The notes under the pieces were generated by a model. It searched no databases and had not been told where the DNA came from. It was given only the letters and a program-made list of their open reading frames with translations. 7,065 nucleotides of DNA. It comes from an uncultured Lachnospiraceae bacterium (GTDB lineage Bacteria > Bacillota > Clostridia > Lachnospirales > Lachnospiraceae). The translations under genes were made by a program, and so were the position numbers. The stretch spans positions 1 to 7,065 of the forward strand of contig CADBUD010000119.1 in the NCBI GenBank assembly GCA_902797785.1, in the 5' to 3' direction. Position 1 is the first letter of the stretch. Each line of letters opens with the position of its first letter. Of the stretch, positions 6,961-7,065 are shown piece after piece.

Positions 6961-6998
6961 ACTCATGAACGAAATGGTCTGCCGTTTTGTTCATGAGT
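6961..6998. repeat. Long inverted repeat, first hairpin of the 3' palindromic block
   Basis: ACTCATGAACGAAA (6961-6974) pairs with TTTTGTTCATGAGT (6985-6998). This gives a 14-bp stem with one G-U wobble around the 10-nt loop TGGTCTGCCG. The outer 10 bp are a perfect match. No T-run follows on either strand, so by itself this is not a classical intrinsic terminator. It could protect the mRNA 3' end or belong to a dispersed element. Confidence 0.7.
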
Positions 6999-6999
6999 C

Positions 7000-7060
7000 G
7001 CGCCGGATTTTGGTCGCTGAAAGCGACATTTTCCTTACAAAATCCGTGCGCATCATTTTT
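7000..7060 (+). terminator. Probable Rho-independent terminator with a branched stem
   Basis: GCGCCGGATTTTG (7000-7012) pairs with the stretch ending at 7051 (CAAAATCCG then GCGC, with T7047 bulged) to form a 13-bp stem. Directly inside it GTCGCT-GAA-AGCGAC (7013-7027) forms a second 6-bp hairpin, stacked on the outer stem, with about 10 unpaired nt before the right arm. After the stem comes ATCA and then five T (7056-7060), a modest T-run. It would terminate the kinase-like/permease transcript. The unusual inner hairpin makes a dispersed palindromic element an alternative reading. Confidence 0.5.
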
Positions 7061-7065
7061 ATACC

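Noticed and set aside
6917..7009. A short minus-strand reading of about 30 codons starting near the first hairpin (MNKTADHFVHEYMK...) and ending inside the permease gene.
   Set aside because: It has no Shine-Dalgarno sequence, and it is largely explained by the inverted repeat; a protein cannot be supported.

Overview
The window looks like the chromosome of a Gram-positive anaerobe of the class Clostridia, most likely the family Lachnospiraceae. That is an inference from the strong GGAGG-type ribosome binding sites, the moderate GC content, the sigma-A-type promoters, and a gene content of RsbW/SpoIIAA-type partner-switching proteins, an HD-GYP phosphodiesterase and a cytidylate kinase-like protein. 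No rRNA or tRNA gene, CRISPR array or insertion sequence was recognised.

The left two thirds (1 to about 4862) is one tightly packed minus-strand operon. It is read from a TTGAAA-N17-TATAGT promoter at 4834-4862. In transcription order it encodes: a divergent RsbW-like (GHKL-fold) protein whose N-box asparagine position is methionine; a SpoIIAA/RsbV-type STAS antagonist; a large membrane-bound HD-GYP c-di-GMP phosphodiesterase with an ECF-S-like N-terminal membrane domain and an extracytoplasmic sensor; a polytopic membrane protein with a YdcF/SanA-type DUF218 domain; and the first 48 codons of a second, more canonical RsbW-type kinase that runs off the left edge. Gaps are short or overlapping, and no terminator separates the genes. 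The arrangement suggests that a partner-switching circuit (kinase, decoy kinase, antagonist) is genetically coupled to c-di-GMP turnover and a cell-envelope protein. No sigma factor and no PP2C phosphatase is visible, so the output is unknown from this window.

The intergenic region 4806-4962 holds two divergent promoters, each with an extended -10. They are separated by a direct repeat TTCCCCAT with a 32-bp period, which could be a shared operator. Its TSS-to-ATG leaders are only about 35 to 40 nt long.

The right third is a two-gene plus-strand operon: a cytidylate kinase-like protein (4963-5559) followed 3 nt later by a 12-TM-type ArsB/NhaD/CitMHS-superfamily permease (5563-6924). The last 141 bases carry two consecutive, well-formed inverted repeats (6961-6998 and 7000-7051). 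The second has a short T-run after it and probably acts as the operon terminator. The whole block also resembles a mobile or dispersed palindromic element.
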